64,000 nucleotides of DNA from Paenibacillus woosongensis (GTDB taxonomy: Bacteria > Bacillota > Bacilli > Paenibacillales > Paenibacillaceae): positions 50,259 to 114,258 of the forward strand of contig NZ_WNZW01000014.1 of NCBI RefSeq assembly GCF_009725165.1, written 5' to 3'. The notes below the pieces were generated by a model that made no database searches, was not told the origin of the DNA, and saw only the letters and a list, made by a program, of their open reading frames with translations. Below, piece after piece: positions 16,182 through 26,147 of this stretch. The stretch's first letter is position 1. Each line of letters begins with the position of its first letter. The position numbers and the translations under genes are program-made.

Positions 16182-19100
16182 TCAAAGCCCCAGCAGCTTG
16201 GATAATACCACCGCGATTTCGGCACGAGTGATGCTGTCCTTCGGCTTGATCGTGCCGTCGGGATAGCCGTGCAGCATTTGCGCTTCATGCAGCGCGGCGA
16301 GCGCTTCTTTTGCCCATGCGGAAATTTCATCCTGGTCTGCAAAAGCCGCTTCATTGATGCTACTGCGTCCTGGTGCATCCAAGCTGAGGCTATTTGCAAC
16401 CAGGCTATCCTTCTGGACTTGCCCGACCCGATAGAGAATCGCAAATGCTTCCTCCCTCGTAATGGCCTGCTGCGGCTTCAGCGTACCGTCTGCATAGCCT
16501 TGGACAATGCCTTGCTTATGCACAGCGCTCACATATTTACTATACCAAGCGTCGGCTGGAACATCCTTGAATACAGATTCCCCTTGCGCTTCTTCCAAAC
16601 CAAGCATTCGCGAAATGACCGTCATAAATTCAGCCCGGCTTATCGGTTGATTTGGTTTAAATGTACCATCTGGGTAGCCGTGCATAAACCGCTTTTCCGT
16701 CAGCCGCTGAATGGCACTCGACGCCCAATGGCTCTGCACATCCTTGAATGGGCTGTTGCCCGCTGGCTGCTGCGGTTCATGATCCGGCTTCGGTCCGGTG
16801 CCTGGTACTTTACCTGGGGATTGCCCGGATTCCGAATCCAGTTCAGGATTAGGCGCTTTACCATCATCCTTGCCTGGATTTGCCGTCCCGCCGGGCGAAG
16901 CACCTCCGCTTCCGCCGCCAGAGCTGCCGCCGCCGTTTCCGCCTCCACCGCTGGAAGGACGTCTCACGATGATTTCACTAACCGCCATATGCCCGCCATC
17001 GACGGTCGTTACCGTCACATAGGCGGCGCCTTCCTTCACTGCCGTAATGGTGCCATCCGTACTGACTGTGACGATCGTCTCATCACTGCTCGACCAAACC
17101 ACCGTATGATCAGCGGCATCGACCGGCGCAATCGCGGCCGTTAAGCGCACCCGCTCGCCTATAACTGCCTCCGCTTTTGCCGGGCTCAGCGTCACACCCG
17201 TCACTTTAATATCCGTGCCAGGTTGTTCAACGCCCGGCACCTGCTGCCGGATCCGCTCGTATTCCGACTGTGTAATCGGAATAACGGTGCCATGCCGCGG
17301 ACTGGAGGGCAGCGAATACGACGCCGGCATCGTCCAAATACCGGATTCCAAATCCGTGGTCTCCAGCGGAACGTAACCGCGCTGTGCGAATTCGTCCAGG
17401 AAGAGATACCACTTGTTCTCGGTATTGGATTTAAATATCGTTGGCCCCTCGGTATGGCCTATCGTCCCTTTACCCACACCTTCGCGGATCAAGCGGAAGT
17501 CCGGATCGAATACTGAATTCCCGACCTCCTGGAAAATATATTTGCCGTTCGGAGCTGACGCGGAATTGCCCCGCTCATCCTTAGTGAAGCGGTAGATGTT
17601 CCCACCCTGCTCAATCATCGTCGTATCTATGATCGAATAACCGTAATCCATGTAAATTTCAGGCTTTGTAAAGGTATAGAAGTCTCTCGTTTTCGCATAA
17701 ACCATACGTTGATGGGTCGCGCCATTCTTGCGCTGCTCCTCATCGTCGTACAGCTTCGAAGCCCAGAACACCACGTATTCACCGGTCGTACGGTCATAAA
17801 TCACTTCCGGCGCCCATGTATTGCCCGCCTCCGGAGGTGAGACTTCTACCATACGCTGCTCCGACCAATGGACCAAATCCCGCGATTCCCATACCATAAT
17901 CGATCGGCTGCCTGCCGTTTGCGAGCGGTGCCAGTCGCCGTTGCCATAAATCCTCAGGTCGGTCGCAATCAGATAAAATTTATCTCCTTCAGGAGAACGG
18001 ATGATGAACGGATCGCGGAGCCCTTTTTCGCCCAAATTGGAGATCAGCGCCGGATTCCCATTATTCAGCTCTCTCCAATGCAGCGGATCGTTGCCTTCGC
18101 TGAGCGCAAAGTAAATCTGCTCCCCGTTTGCTTTGCCCTCGCCTGTAAAATAAGTAAATACATAAGCGGCGTAATCTTCTTGGGCCGGCATTTCCCTGAC
18201 TACCGTGAGGAACGCCTTCGTCAGCTCCTCCTGATTGAGCGTGATCCTTGCAGTCAGCTTCACGGCGGCATCACCGCTGCCATGCGCCGGACGGGTCACT
18301 TCGCCGGTCGGCGTTACCATTCCCGGATGCTCGGAAACCCATGTAATCGTTGAACCGTTCGCGCCTGCGGTCGGCAAGGTCAAATGACCTCTGACATCGT
18401 TAATGTTATGAACTTTTAACGCCTCCGCGTCTGCCCGCACCGCCTCTGCGTCCGAGGATTTGCTCACAACCGTAACCGTAAATCTCTTGGTGAGCGAATA
18501 CGGCCCGTCGGACAGCGTAGCGATCAAGTCGACGGTCTGGCTGCCCTGTTCATGCGCCGGTCTGATGACTTCGCCTTGATTTGTGATCAAGGCTTCGTTT
18601 TGCGATTTCCAGGTGACTTTAGCGCCGAACTCTCCTTTTTCCGGAAAAGACAGGTTCGTCATAATTTGATCCTTACTGATGTTCTTATTCAAAAAATGAT
18701 TGTAGTCCAACCGTTCGGCTGCCTGCTGCAAAGTTAATTCGCGGATTCCCGCCGCTTTCGCCTTCACCTCTTCCTGCAGAGCCCTGACCTCCGCAGCTGT
18801 CAACGCACCGTCATAGATTCTGAAGTCGGCAATCATGCCGCCGAAATACGGGTCGGCCGCGTAGAACGATCTGCCAACGTAACCGCTGCGTCCGGATCCA
18901 TTGTCGATCTGGGCCAATGTGTATCCCTTCGTAGAGTCCGTTGCGACCTCCACCCCGTCAATATACAGCGTTAACGTCCCGTCGGCTCCCGACATCACCG
19001 CCGTCACCAGCTTCCACTCGTCCGCCTTCAGCGAGCCCGTGGCCGCGTTGGCCCCCGCTTCATTACTCCAGCTTGTAATCCCTAATCCAAGCCTCGCCGA

Positions 19101-22100
19101 ACCGTCGCCGGAATTGCGCTTCGGAGTCACGAACAAGTATTTGTTGCTGTCCTGCCCCAGCGCAAAAATCCATTCCGCCGATTGCCCGCCTTTCCATTGC
19201 ACCAGGGAAGATACCGTAATATCGGTCAACCCCTTGAGGACGCCCGGCGGTATTTCTACATAGGAGCTGGTGCTTCCGCCCGTAAAGTTCAGGGCCCCCG
19301 CGCCCGCATTGTGAAGCCATTCCGACTGCTGCGGGTTCACCCAGGTGCCGTCAAAACGCCCTGCCTGATCCTTCACCGTTGTCCCTTCGATCCGGCTCAT
19401 ATCGTAGTGTAATATTTTCTCTGCGTTCGAAGGCTGCTCTGCCGGTTCATCCACCGCTTCGCTGGCCAAGGCCGTTATTTCCGCTGCGGTCAGAGCCCGG
19501 TTGTAAATTCTGAAGTCATCGAATTTGCCGTCAAACAACGGATGAGCTCCGCTTCTCGATTTGCCGATATAGTTCATCGTCGTCTCCAGCAGCATTCTCG
19601 GCTCGACGTTATAGGTGGAGCTTCTTGCCGCCTCGACTCCGTCCACGTACAGTACCGCATCAAAACCCTCGATGGTTACGGCCACATGGTGCCATGCGCC
19701 TGCGGTTATGCGAGGAGCTTGTAAGGCATATTTATAATTCGCTCCCAGCGCAGCGGACTCGCCCGCAAATTTCTCCGTAAACGGAGTAATGACCGCAAAT
19801 TCCAAATTGCCGCTATCCCCCTGGGTGCTTAAATACATCGTATTTCGATTCACCGCCCGGCCTGTTTCCGAAGCAAAATCAAAAATCCGCTGATTGGCCT
19901 GATTTTTACCTGCCTTTACCCAGGCCGAAAGCGTCGCCTGCTCCAGGTTCAGATCTTGAATCAGATTGTCTGGAAGCCGGACGTAACCCGTGCGGCCGTC
20001 AAGCTGAACAGCCCCGCCTGCTCCGCCGACGACATCCTGCGTCACAACTGCCGCCCCGCCTACCAGCTCGGCATCATGACCGCCCCCGGATACGTCCTTG
20101 ACCGTCTTACCGGAAATGTCGGCCGGGTCGAAGGTATAATGAACCACCGGCTGGTCGGCAGGCGCTGGACCGGGAATCCTGTACGCCGCTTGCAGCGCGT
20201 CATATTCAGCCCGCGTTATCGGGATTACCGTCCCGTGGCGAGGGCCCGGCGGCAGCGCATAATCCGAGCTGGGGAGGAGATTATTCTTGAACTGGTTCCC
20301 GTCCTCCAGATCGGTAGACACGCGGACATGGTACGGCCAAGAATCGAGGAATAAGTACCATTTGTCCTCGCGAATATCTTTGAACACCGTCTGGCCCTCA
20401 TTGTTGCCAGCATGCCCGATGAGCCCCTGATTGCCGCTTCTCGTCCCGGCGATCGGCTCGAATTGGTAGCCGTTCAGCTCAGGCGCTACGCCATCGCGGT
20501 CGTAGAAAATATGCGGCGCCTTCTCGTAATACACTTTGTAGCCGACCTCGGATTTCGTGAACCGGTACAGCGTACCGTTATGCTCGATGAAGGTCGTATC
20601 GATCGTTGGAAAGCCTTCGTCGATATACACCTTCGGCTCGGAGAAGGAATGGAAATCCCGGGTCGTTGCATAGTACATGACGTTATACTGCCCCGCCGGC
20701 CGCCCGTTAGGATATTTGCCGTAGGTATCCTCCACTTTCATGGAAGAGGCCCAGAACACGACATAATCCCCTGTATTTTTATCGTAAAAAGCTTCCGGCG
20801 CCCAGGTGTTGCCGCCCTTTTTCGGAGCAACCTCGACCATTCGCTGCTCGCTCCAGTTGACGAGATCGTCCGATTCCCACACCATCATGTAGTGGCTGCC
20901 GGTGATTTGCGCCTGATCGAAATTGGTGCTCTCGCCCATTTTCAAATCTGTCGCCAGCATGTAGAATTTATCCCCTTCCGGCGAGCGGATGACAAACGGA
21001 TCCCGGAGCCCCTTCTCCCCCATCGTCGATTGAAGGATGGACTGCCCGTTGTTCAGCGAACGCCATTTTAAAGGATCCTCAGCGACAGCAAAGGAGATCT
21101 CCTCGCCGCCTTCATATTCTCCTGTGAAATAAGAGAAGAAATAGGCGTCATAGTCTACCGGCCCGACGGCCTTCTTCACCGTTAAATCGAAGGTTCTTGA
21201 TGCGCTCTCCCCTCCCTGGCTTACCGTTGCCGTTAATGATACAGCGGTATCTGCCGCGGGACGGTCAACTCTGCCTAGCTGGGTCGCATCGCCGGACGCG
21301 GACGCTTCCGCAGTGCCTTTAATAATATGCGGATGGCTGGATATCCACGTAATATCGGAGCCTTGTTCGCCCGTTACAGGCAGCCTGATATTTCCTTTAA
21401 TATTGTGCATATTGACGACTTCCAGGCTGGCCGCATCGAGCGCGACCTTCTGCACAGGCGTGTATTCCTGCAGCACCTTGACCGTAAACGTCTTGTGTGC
21501 GGTTAAGCCTTCATAGGCAATTGCAGCCGTCAGCTGCACCTCCTGATCTCCCGCATGTATCGCCGGACGGGTTACCGTACCATCAGGAGCAATGACACCT
21601 GGATGATCGGAGCTCCAGGCGATATTCACGCCATGCTTGCCTTTAGATGGCAAGGCCAAGCTTCTAGTCACCGCATCGATCCCGGCATCACCGGCGCCCA
21701 AATAATCGGCGATATTCAGCGAAGCATAGGCATCGCCCACGACCAACTCTCGAATCGCAGCCATGCGGCCCGCCGCTTCCGTGTACAAACCGGCTACTTC
21801 TTGATCGGTCAGTGCTCCGCCGTATACCCGGAAATCGCCGATCCGCCCTTTAAATAAGCTGTCCGCTTTAAAAATCGATTTGCCGATAAAGCCGGAAAAT
21901 GCGGCATTCGGGTCGATAATCTCCGAGAGCTTGATTCCCTTGGCCGATCCCGATGCGACCTTCACGCCGTCCACATATAGAACAATCGTATTCGCGGCTT
22001 CCGAGAACACGGTCGTAACCAGCTTCCATGCGCCGGGCTGCAAGCGAGGCGCTCCCTTGATCAGCGCTTCGTTCCGCCAGCCGGCTTTGGAAATCCCCGC

Positions 22101-23330
22101 TGCAGCGGTGTTATCACTGCCATGGCGCGGCGTGGCAAAAAAATATTTATTGCCGTATTCCGCGTCATCCGTCACGGTCCCTAATCCGAAAATCCAGCGG
22201 TTCGTCCCGTCATCATCCCAGTTGACCAATGCGGATACGGTCACGGCATCCAGTCCGCTTAACAAGTCCGAGCCGTCGCTCCCCTTTGGAATCTCAATAA
22301 ATCCGCTGTTCGATGCCGAGCTTCCGCCGTTGAAAGCGGCAAATCCAGCTTCATGGTTGGAGACGAGCTGGCCGTTCTGCGGATTCCTAAATAGCCCGTC
22401 AAAGGTGACGGCGCTTCCCGACACGTCTTGGAGAATCGTGTCACTGCCGGACGAACGCGTCGTCTTCATATCATAATGCAGAATTGGCTGCGCACTTGCA
22501 GACGCGGGCGGCTGAGTTCCTTCGATAAGCTGAATTTTTGCCGCGGCCTCCGCATTTAATTGTGCAATTTCGGAAGCGCCGAGCGCCTCGTTGTAAATGC
22601 GGAAATCGGCTATTTTTCCGCCAAAGTAAGGATCATTCGCCGTATCTGCATAAAACGATTTGCCGATAAAGCCGCTGATGCCCCCAGCAGAATTGATATC
22701 CGCCAGGGTAATGCCATTCGTCGAGCCTACGGCGGCCTGGACTTCGTCAATGTACAATGTCAGCGTACCGTTCGTTCCCGACACTACGGCAGTAACGAGC
22801 TTCCAGCCGTCCGCTGCAAGCGTTCCGGTTCTCGCGGAGCTTTCATTCCTCCAGCCGTCAGTGGCGATGCCGAGCCGGGCACTGCTGTCGGAATTGTACT
22901 TCGGCGTAACGTATATATATTTGCTGCTGTCCTGGCCAAGCGCAAACAACCATTCAGCGGGATGATTGCCATTCCAGTTCACAAGCGTTGAGACGGTCAG
23001 ATCCGTCAGCCCGTTCAGCACTCCCCCCGGGATGGAGATATAAGACTGTGCCGTGGTTCCCCCTGCAAAATCGATATACCCGTAACCAGCCTCTTGCACG
23101 AGCCGGGCCTGCTGTGGATTGATCCACTCACCATGGTAGACACTGGTCGTCACGCTGCTGATGACCGTGCTTCCGGAGACATTTTTCATGTCATAATGCA
23201 AAATCAGCTTATCCTGGGTTCCTTGGCTCAAGCTGCCTGCCGCAGCAGCTGCCCGAGGGGATACGCCCGGAATGCTCATCCAAATCATGAGCAATGATAG
23301 AAACAACGGAAAAACTCCCTTTCTGGTCAT
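16182..23330 (-). CDS. Giant SLH-anchored enzyme with two GH43 and four LamG domains
   Basis: The 2382-residue protein starts with a signal peptide (about 1-31). In order: LamG-like domains at about 40-270 and 285-525; two atypical bacterial Ig-like domains (535-720); a GH43-type five-bladed propeller (725-1045); LamG-like domains at 1055-1290 and 1305-1525; two more Ig-like domains (1530-1715); a second GH43 (1718-2030); a BIG2 Ig domain (2042-2122); a Gly/Ser/Pro linker; and three SLH domains (2193-2382). Both GH43 copies keep LRDPF (Asp777, Asp1773), NTWAPE (Glu846, Glu1842) and DTTxIE, so both look active. GH43 enzymes release arabinose or xylose from plant polysaccharides. AGGAGG lies seven bases before the ATG. 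A cre site suggests carbon catabolite repression. The exact substrate is inferred. Confidence 0.9.
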   Translation of the reverse strand: MTRKGVFPLFLSLLMIWMSIPGVSPRAAAAAGSLSQGTQDKLILHYDMKNVSGSTVISSVTTSVYHGEWINPQQARLVQEAGYGYIDFAGGTTAQSYISIPGGVLNGLTDLTVSTLVNWNGNHPAEWLFALGQDSSKYIYVTPKYNSDSSARLGIATDGWRNESSARTGTLAADGWKLVTAVVSGTNGTLTLYIDEVQAAVGSTNGITLADINSAGGISGFIGKSFYADTANDPYFGGKIADFRIYNEALGASEIAQLNAEAAAKIQLIEGTQPPASASAQPILHYDMKTTRSSGSDTILQDVSGSAVTFDGLFRNPQNGQLVSNHEAGFAAFNGGSSASNSGFIEIPKGSDGSDLLSGLDAVTVSALVNWDDDGTNRWIFGLGTVTDDAEYGNKYFFATPRHGSDNTAAAGISKAGWRNEALIKGAPRLQPGAWKLVTTVFSEAANTIVLYVDGVKVASGSAKGIKLSEIIDPNAAFSGFIGKSIFKADSLFKGRIGDFRVYGGALTDQEVAGLYTEAAGRMAAIRELVVGDAYASLNIADYLGAGDAGIDAVTRSLALPSKGKHGVNIAWSSDHPGVIAPDGTVTRPAIHAGDQEVQLTAAIAYEGLTAHKTFTVKVLQEYTPVQKVALDAASLEVVNMHNIKGNIRLPVTGEQGSDITWISSHPHIIKGTAEASASGDATQLGRVDRPAADTAVSLTATVSQGGESASRTFDLTVKKAVGPVDYDAYFFSYFTGEYEGGEEISFAVAEDPLKWRSLNNGQSILQSTMGEKGLRDPFVIRSPEGDKFYMLATDLKMGESTNFDQAQITGSHYMMVWESDDLVNWSEQRMVEVAPKKGGNTWAPEAFYDKNTGDYVVFWASSMKVEDTYGKYPNGRPAGQYNVMYYATTRDFHSFSEPKVYIDEGFPTIDTTFIEHNGTLYRFTKSEVGYKVYYEKAPHIFYDRDGVAPELNGYQFEPIAGTRSGNQGLIGHAGNNEGQTVFKDIREDKWYLFLDSWPYHVRVSTDLEDGNQFKNNLLPSSDYALPPGPRHGTVIPITRAEYDALQAAYRIPGPAPADQPVVHYTFDPADISGKTVKDVSGGGHDAELVGGAAVVTQDVVGGAGGAVQLDGRTGYVRLPDNLIQDLNLEQATLSAWVKAGKNQANQRIFDFASETGRAVNRNTMYLSTQGDSGNLEFAVITPFTEKFAGESAALGANYKYALQAPRITAGAWHHVAVTIEGFDAVLYVDGVEAARSSTYNVEPRMLLETTMNYIGKSRSGAHPLFDGKFDDFRIYNRALTAAEITALASEAVDEPAEQPSNAEKILHYDMSRIEGTTVKDQAGRFDGTWVNPQQSEWLHNAGAGALNFTGGSTSSYVEIPPGVLKGLTDITVSSLVQWKGGQSAEWIFALGQDSNKYLFVTPKRNSGDGSARLGLGITSWSNEAGANAATGSLKADEWKLVTAVMSGADGTLTLYIDGVEVATDSTKGYTLAQIDNGSGRSGYVGRSFYAADPYFGGMIADFRIYDGALTAAEVRALQEEVKAKAAGIRELTLQQAAERLDYNHFLNKNISKDQIMTNLSFPEKGEFGAKVTWKSQNEALITNQGEVIRPAHEQGSQTVDLIATLSDGPYSLTKRFTVTVVSKSSDAEAVRADAEALKVHNINDVRGHLTLPTAGANGSTITWVSEHPGMVTPTGEVTRPAHGSGDAAVKLTARITLNQEELTKAFLTVVREMPAQEDYAAYVFTYFTGEGKANGEQIYFALSEGNDPLHWRELNNGNPALISNLGEKGLRDPFIIRSPEGDKFYLIATDLRIYGNGDWHRSQTAGSRSIMVWESRDLVHWSEQRMVEVSPPEAGNTWAPEVIYDRTTGEYVVFWASKLYDDEEQRKNGATHQRMVYAKTRDFYTFTKPEIYMDYGYSIIDTTMIEQGGNIYRFTKDERGNSASAPNGKYIFQEVGNSVFDPDFRLIREGVGKGTIGHTEGPTIFKSNTENKWYLFLDEFAQRGYVPLETTDLESGIWTMPASYSLPSSPRHGTVIPITQSEYERIRQQVPGVEQPGTDIKVTGVTLSPAKAEAVIGERVRLTAAIAPVDAADHTVVWSSSDETIVTVSTDGTITAVKEGAAYVTVTTVDGGHMAVSEIIVRRPSSGGGGNGGGSSGGGSGGASPGGTANPGKDDGKAPNPELDSESGQSPGKVPGTGPKPDHEPQQPAGNSPFKDVQSHWASSAIQRLTEKRFMHGYPDGTFKPNQPISRAEFMTVISRMLGLEEAQGESVFKDVPADAWYSKYVSAVHKQGIVQGYADGTLKPQQAITREEAFAILYRVGQVQKDSLVANSLSLDAPGRSSINEAAFADQDEISAWAKEALAALHEAQMLHGYPDGTIKPKDSITRAEIAVVLSKLLGL

Positions 23331-23361
23331 CCTTTAGCCTCCTCAATCCCAAATGCAGTGA

Positions 23362-23409
23362 TGTAATCGCTTACAAAAAAAGTATACCGAGCAGGGCTCG
23401 GAACTTGAA
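23362..23409 (-). promoter_or_regulatory. Promoter with CcpA cre site for the GH43/SLH gene
   Basis: On the reverse strand -35 TTCAAG (23404-23409) and -10 TATACT (23381-23386) are 17 bases apart. Overlapping the transcription start is TGTAAGCGATTACA (23362-23375), a full match to the cre consensus TGWAANCGNTNWCA. The position predicts CcpA repression during growth on preferred sugars. Confidence 0.78.
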
Positions 23410-23461
23410 TGGAATTGCTTGCGGAGAAGATACATTATATTTTTCATATGGAGGAAACAGG

Positions 23462-23548
23462 ATGATTGCTGTTTTTCTAAAGCTGGTTTTTTTGCCCGCA
23501 AGCTTTGTTTTCTTTGTTACAGGGATTATCGCGGAGCCCTTCTCATGA
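23462..23548 (+). CDS. Possible 28-residue hydrophobic peptide
   Basis: ATG at 23462 is preceded by GGAGG with a seven-base spacing (GGAGGAAACAGGATG). It opens 28 codons encoding an almost entirely hydrophobic peptide (MIAVFLKLVFLPASFVF, then VTGIIAEPFS), resembling a single membrane helix. A TATATT box lies upstream. It lies between the divergent GH43 promoter and the 3' end of the GNAT gene, overlapping the latter antisense by 23 bases. It could be a small membrane protein, a type I toxin-like peptide, or chance; nothing else supports it. Confidence 0.35.
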   Translation: MIAVFLKLVFLPASFVFFVTGIIAEPFS

Positions 23549-23936
23549 ACCTGTCGTGATCCCGTATAAAATGAAACTGCTCGTACAGCTCATGGGCATC
23601 CCGAGTGCCGAGCAGTCCCATCAGATTCCGAAACCGTTCCGACTCCGTGATGGCTTCGACTAGTTTCTTGCCGAGCCCCTGCCCTCTGTAATCCTCGTCT
23701 ATAAACACGTCGCACAACCAGTACATGGTGGCATCGTCTGTGACTACCCGGGCAAACCCCACCTGTACCGATCCCTTATAAATGCCGAAGCATACCGAAT
23801 TGTCGATGGACTTCTCAATCCTGTCTGCCGACCTCTGATTCGCCCAATAACTTCTTGCTAAATAGCCTTTGATCACGTTTATGTCCAGCCGTTCTTTATG
23901 ATCCGATATTAAAAATTCATTATAATAGATTTCCAA
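23526..23936 (-). CDS. GNAT family N-acetyltransferase
   Basis: The 136-residue protein shows the acetyl-CoA-binding signature DVFIDEDYRGQGLGKKLV (about residues 75-92), preceded by the beta strand MYWLCDVFID. Length and layout fit single-domain GNAT enzymes; the acceptor is unknown. The start is TTG at 23936 with AAGGAGA about eight bases upstream. It follows the SDR gene on the same strand by about 40 bases and may be co-transcribed with it. Confidence 0.85.
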   Translation of the reverse strand: MEIYYNEFLISDHKERLDINVIKGYLARSYWANQRSADRIEKSIDNSVCFGIYKGSVQVGFARVVTDDATMYWLCDVFIDEDYRGQGLGKKLVEAITESERFRNLMGLLGTRDAHELYEQFHFIRDHDRFMRRAPR

Positions 23937-23972
23937 TCGAGATCTCTCCTTTTTTTGCCGAAGACAGGTTTC

Positions 23973-24719
23973 TTAAAGTTCAGCGTGCGTGTAGTGGACA
24001 AGCTCTCCAGCAGGATATTCGTTCTCGATGATTTTCAACAAATACCTGCCGAGCTCTTCCGCCGGCTGAACCTGGCCTGACTCGTAAGCCTGTTTGAAAT
24101 ACTTAACCATCCCGAAGTCCTCCTCATCTTTCCCCCGGGCAGCCGCTTGCAGCTGTGTTTCCACCATTCCCGGGTCTACGGCAATGATCTCCACGGGGCG
24201 AGGCTGATTCGCTTGCTCCGCTCCAACGCACTGAGTGAACATATTGATCCCGGCTTTAGCCGTACAATACGCGCTCATACCCGGTGCGGGGTACGTTCCT
24301 GAACCGGAAGTGATGTTGATGATTTTTCTTCTGATGTCTATGTATTCGGTATAGCGGATAAAGCTGGAGGTTGCGACCATCGGGGCAGCCAGGCTGACTT
24401 GCAGATGCTGTTGGATTTCCTGGGCGGTACAGCGTTCGATTGGCTTTAACGGCTCTAGCATGGCCGCATTATTAATCAGGCAAAATATTTCCGAGTCAAC
24501 TATATTCACTTCATGAACAATCTCTTTAAGCAGGACATCGACTCCCATGATGTCGCTTAAATCAAAGCTTCGATGGGTATAATTGCTATAACCCCGCAGG
24601 CGTTCCGAGTTTCCACGCGCGATGCCGATTACCTGGTGTCCGAGATCAAGCAGCATTCCTGCCAGCTGCTCGCCGATCCCTTTAGATGTTCCCGTAATAA
24701 TAAAATGACCTCTAGCCAT
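23973..24719 (-). CDS. SDR family oxidoreductase (YueD/benzil-reductase-like)
   Basis: The 248-residue protein has the Rossmann glycine motif TGTSKGIGEQLAG (9-21), the NNAAM motif, the catalytic serine in NITSGSGTYPAPG, and YCTAK with the active-site Tyr and Lys. The arrangement resembles YueD-type carbonyl reductases and sepiapterin reductases, which use NADPH. The physiological substrate is unknown. GGAGG lies six bases before the ATG. Confidence 0.85.
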   Translation of the reverse strand: MARGHFIITGTSKGIGEQLAGMLLDLGHQVIGIARGNSERLRGYSNYTHRSFDLSDIMGVDVLLKEIVHEVNIVDSEIFCLINNAAMLEPLKPIERCTAQEIQQHLQVSLAAPMVATSSFIRYTEYIDIRRKIINITSGSGTYPAPGMSAYCTAKAGINMFTQCVGAEQANQPRPVEIIAVDPGMVETQLQAAARGKDEEDFGMVKYFKQAYESGQVQPAEELGRYLLKIIENEYPAGELVHYTHAEL

Positions 24720-24783
24720 ACAGCACCTCCATGATCCATTTATTTATCCCTATCTTATCAGTAAGCCCATGTTTTGGAAAATG

Positions 24784-24819
24784 AAAAGAGGCCTCCCCAT
24801 CCGGAACAGCCTCTTTTTT
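24784..24819 (-). terminator. Terminator of the importer/phosphodiesterase operon
   Basis: Arms AAAAGAGGC and GCCTCTTTT pair over nine bases around an 18-base loop. The hairpin lies about ten bases beyond the stop at 24829 and is followed on the reverse strand by CATTTTCC. The other strand also carries a T run, so it may work both ways. Confidence 0.75.
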
Positions 24820-24828
24820 ACGCTTCGA

Positions 24829-26124
24829 TTATTTCAATAATGGATCAAGTATAATGCCATCCACATCTTGCATCTTAAACTGAAGCATCGCTGCCATGGT
24901 AGGAGCCATATCTACCAAATTGGCTTGGTCGATGACGACACCCTGCTTCACGCTTGGGCCGCAAGCAATGAATGTCGTTTGCTGCTCCTTATAAGGCAAT
25001 CCTCCGTGCGAAGCTTTGGCCGTCTTATAGTCACCGACTCTCGTTTCCGAGAATGCATCGTCGCCCGATAGAGTATTCCCGAACGAGATGGCTGCTTCAC
25101 CTTCAATCACGAATTCAAAGGGTCCCGTTAATTTATATTGTTCGCGAACCTCTTCCTTCGTAAATACATGGCCTAGTCCGTATTTGGGATCCGCTTTAAC
25201 GGAAAGGAGGAATTCATGGACCTTCTGCTTCATTTTTTCATCGGACGGATCTTTAAGGCTGATCCATGCCGACATGCCGACAGAATGGCAATAGGCGTCA
25301 TAGTCGATCAATTGATCGTTCTCATCCACGGAAATGAATCCGGCTTGCTTCAATAGAATATTGAAGTTCAATACGTGATCGATATCCGTTTGACCGTGGT
25401 CGCCCAGAATGACGAAATCGGTATTCTCAAAGTCGCCGTGCTTTCTAATCTGTTCAACCAAAACTCCGAATTCCGCATCATGCTTGTGCAGCTGCTCGAT
25501 GACATGACCGTTCATGACGCCGTATCGATGACGCACGGTATCGAGATCGCACATTTTGACCAGCATGACATCCGGCTGACGATAATCTTTAATAATTTCC
25601 GTAGCCAAACCCATCGTGTACCGATCCAGGCTGCGGTCTTCACCAATCAAATGATGTCCGTACCTAGGAAAATAGCGTTCCACCAGCTCCGCTGTGGCCG
25701 TGCTCTCAAAAAACTGCTCCGGGTTAGGGCCATTATAGCCAATCGGCACAATCATCGGCATGTTCAAATCATAATCAGCCCCGCCCGATACAGGCCAGCT
25801 TAAAGAGCAGGTCGAAAATCCATTTTCTTTGGCGTAATCCAACAAAGTCTTCGACTGAACATCTTGCCTCATGTTGTACCACGGGGCATTCTGGTCGCCG
25901 GCTTTGACGATTTCATTGTGGGGAATGCCGTGCTTCTCGACATAGTTTCCTGTAACAATGGAGCAGTGGCATGGGTAAGTAACGGAAGGATAAATAGAAT
26001 GCATATGAGTTACCCAAGAACCTTGCTCAAACATGAATTTAAAGTTCGGCATCGTTCTCATCAATTCAATATCCATGGAACACAGCGCATCCAGGCAAAA
26101 GACAAACAGTTTTTTCTTCGTCAT
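24829..26124 (-). CDS. Alkaline-phosphatase-superfamily phosphodiesterase (nucleotide pyrophosphatase-like)
   Basis: The 431-residue protein has the metal and nucleophile residues of the NPP/AP superfamily in order: Asp12 (VFCLDAL), Thr49 in YPSVTYPCHCSIVTG as likely nucleophile, KMCDLDTVRHRYG, ILGDHGQTDIDH, and the late histidine in ASHGG. No signal peptide is present, so it acts in the cytoplasm. The family hydrolyses phosphodiesters or pyrophosphates of nucleotides and related compounds. The start is ATG at 26124 (AAAGGA six bases upstream). It is the last gene of the seven-gene operon and probably cleaves the imported substrate or a product of it. Confidence 0.82.
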   Translation of the reverse strand: MTKKKLFVFCLDALCSMDIELMRTMPNFKFMFEQGSWVTHMHSIYPSVTYPCHCSIVTGNYVEKHGIPHNEIVKAGDQNAPWYNMRQDVQSKTLLDYAKENGFSTCSLSWPVSGGADYDLNMPMIVPIGYNGPNPEQFFESTATAELVERYFPRYGHHLIGEDRSLDRYTMGLATEIIKDYRQPDVMLVKMCDLDTVRHRYGVMNGHVIEQLHKHDAEFGVLVEQIRKHGDFENTDFVILGDHGQTDIDHVLNFNILLKQAGFISVDENDQLIDYDAYCHSVGMSAWISLKDPSDEKMKQKVHEFLLSVKADPKYGLGHVFTKEEVREQYKLTGPFEFVIEGEAAISFGNTLSGDDAFSETRVGDYKTAKASHGGLPYKEQQTTFIACGPSVKQGVVIDQANLVDMAPTMAAMLQFKMQDVDGIILDPLLK

Positions 26125-26147
26125 GGCAATTCCTTTCTGTGTATCAT

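Noticed and set aside
20412..21071. 219-codon forward frame opposite the giant GH43 gene
   Set aside because: Shadow of the GC-rich coding strand; the reverse-strand protein has clear conserved domains throughout.
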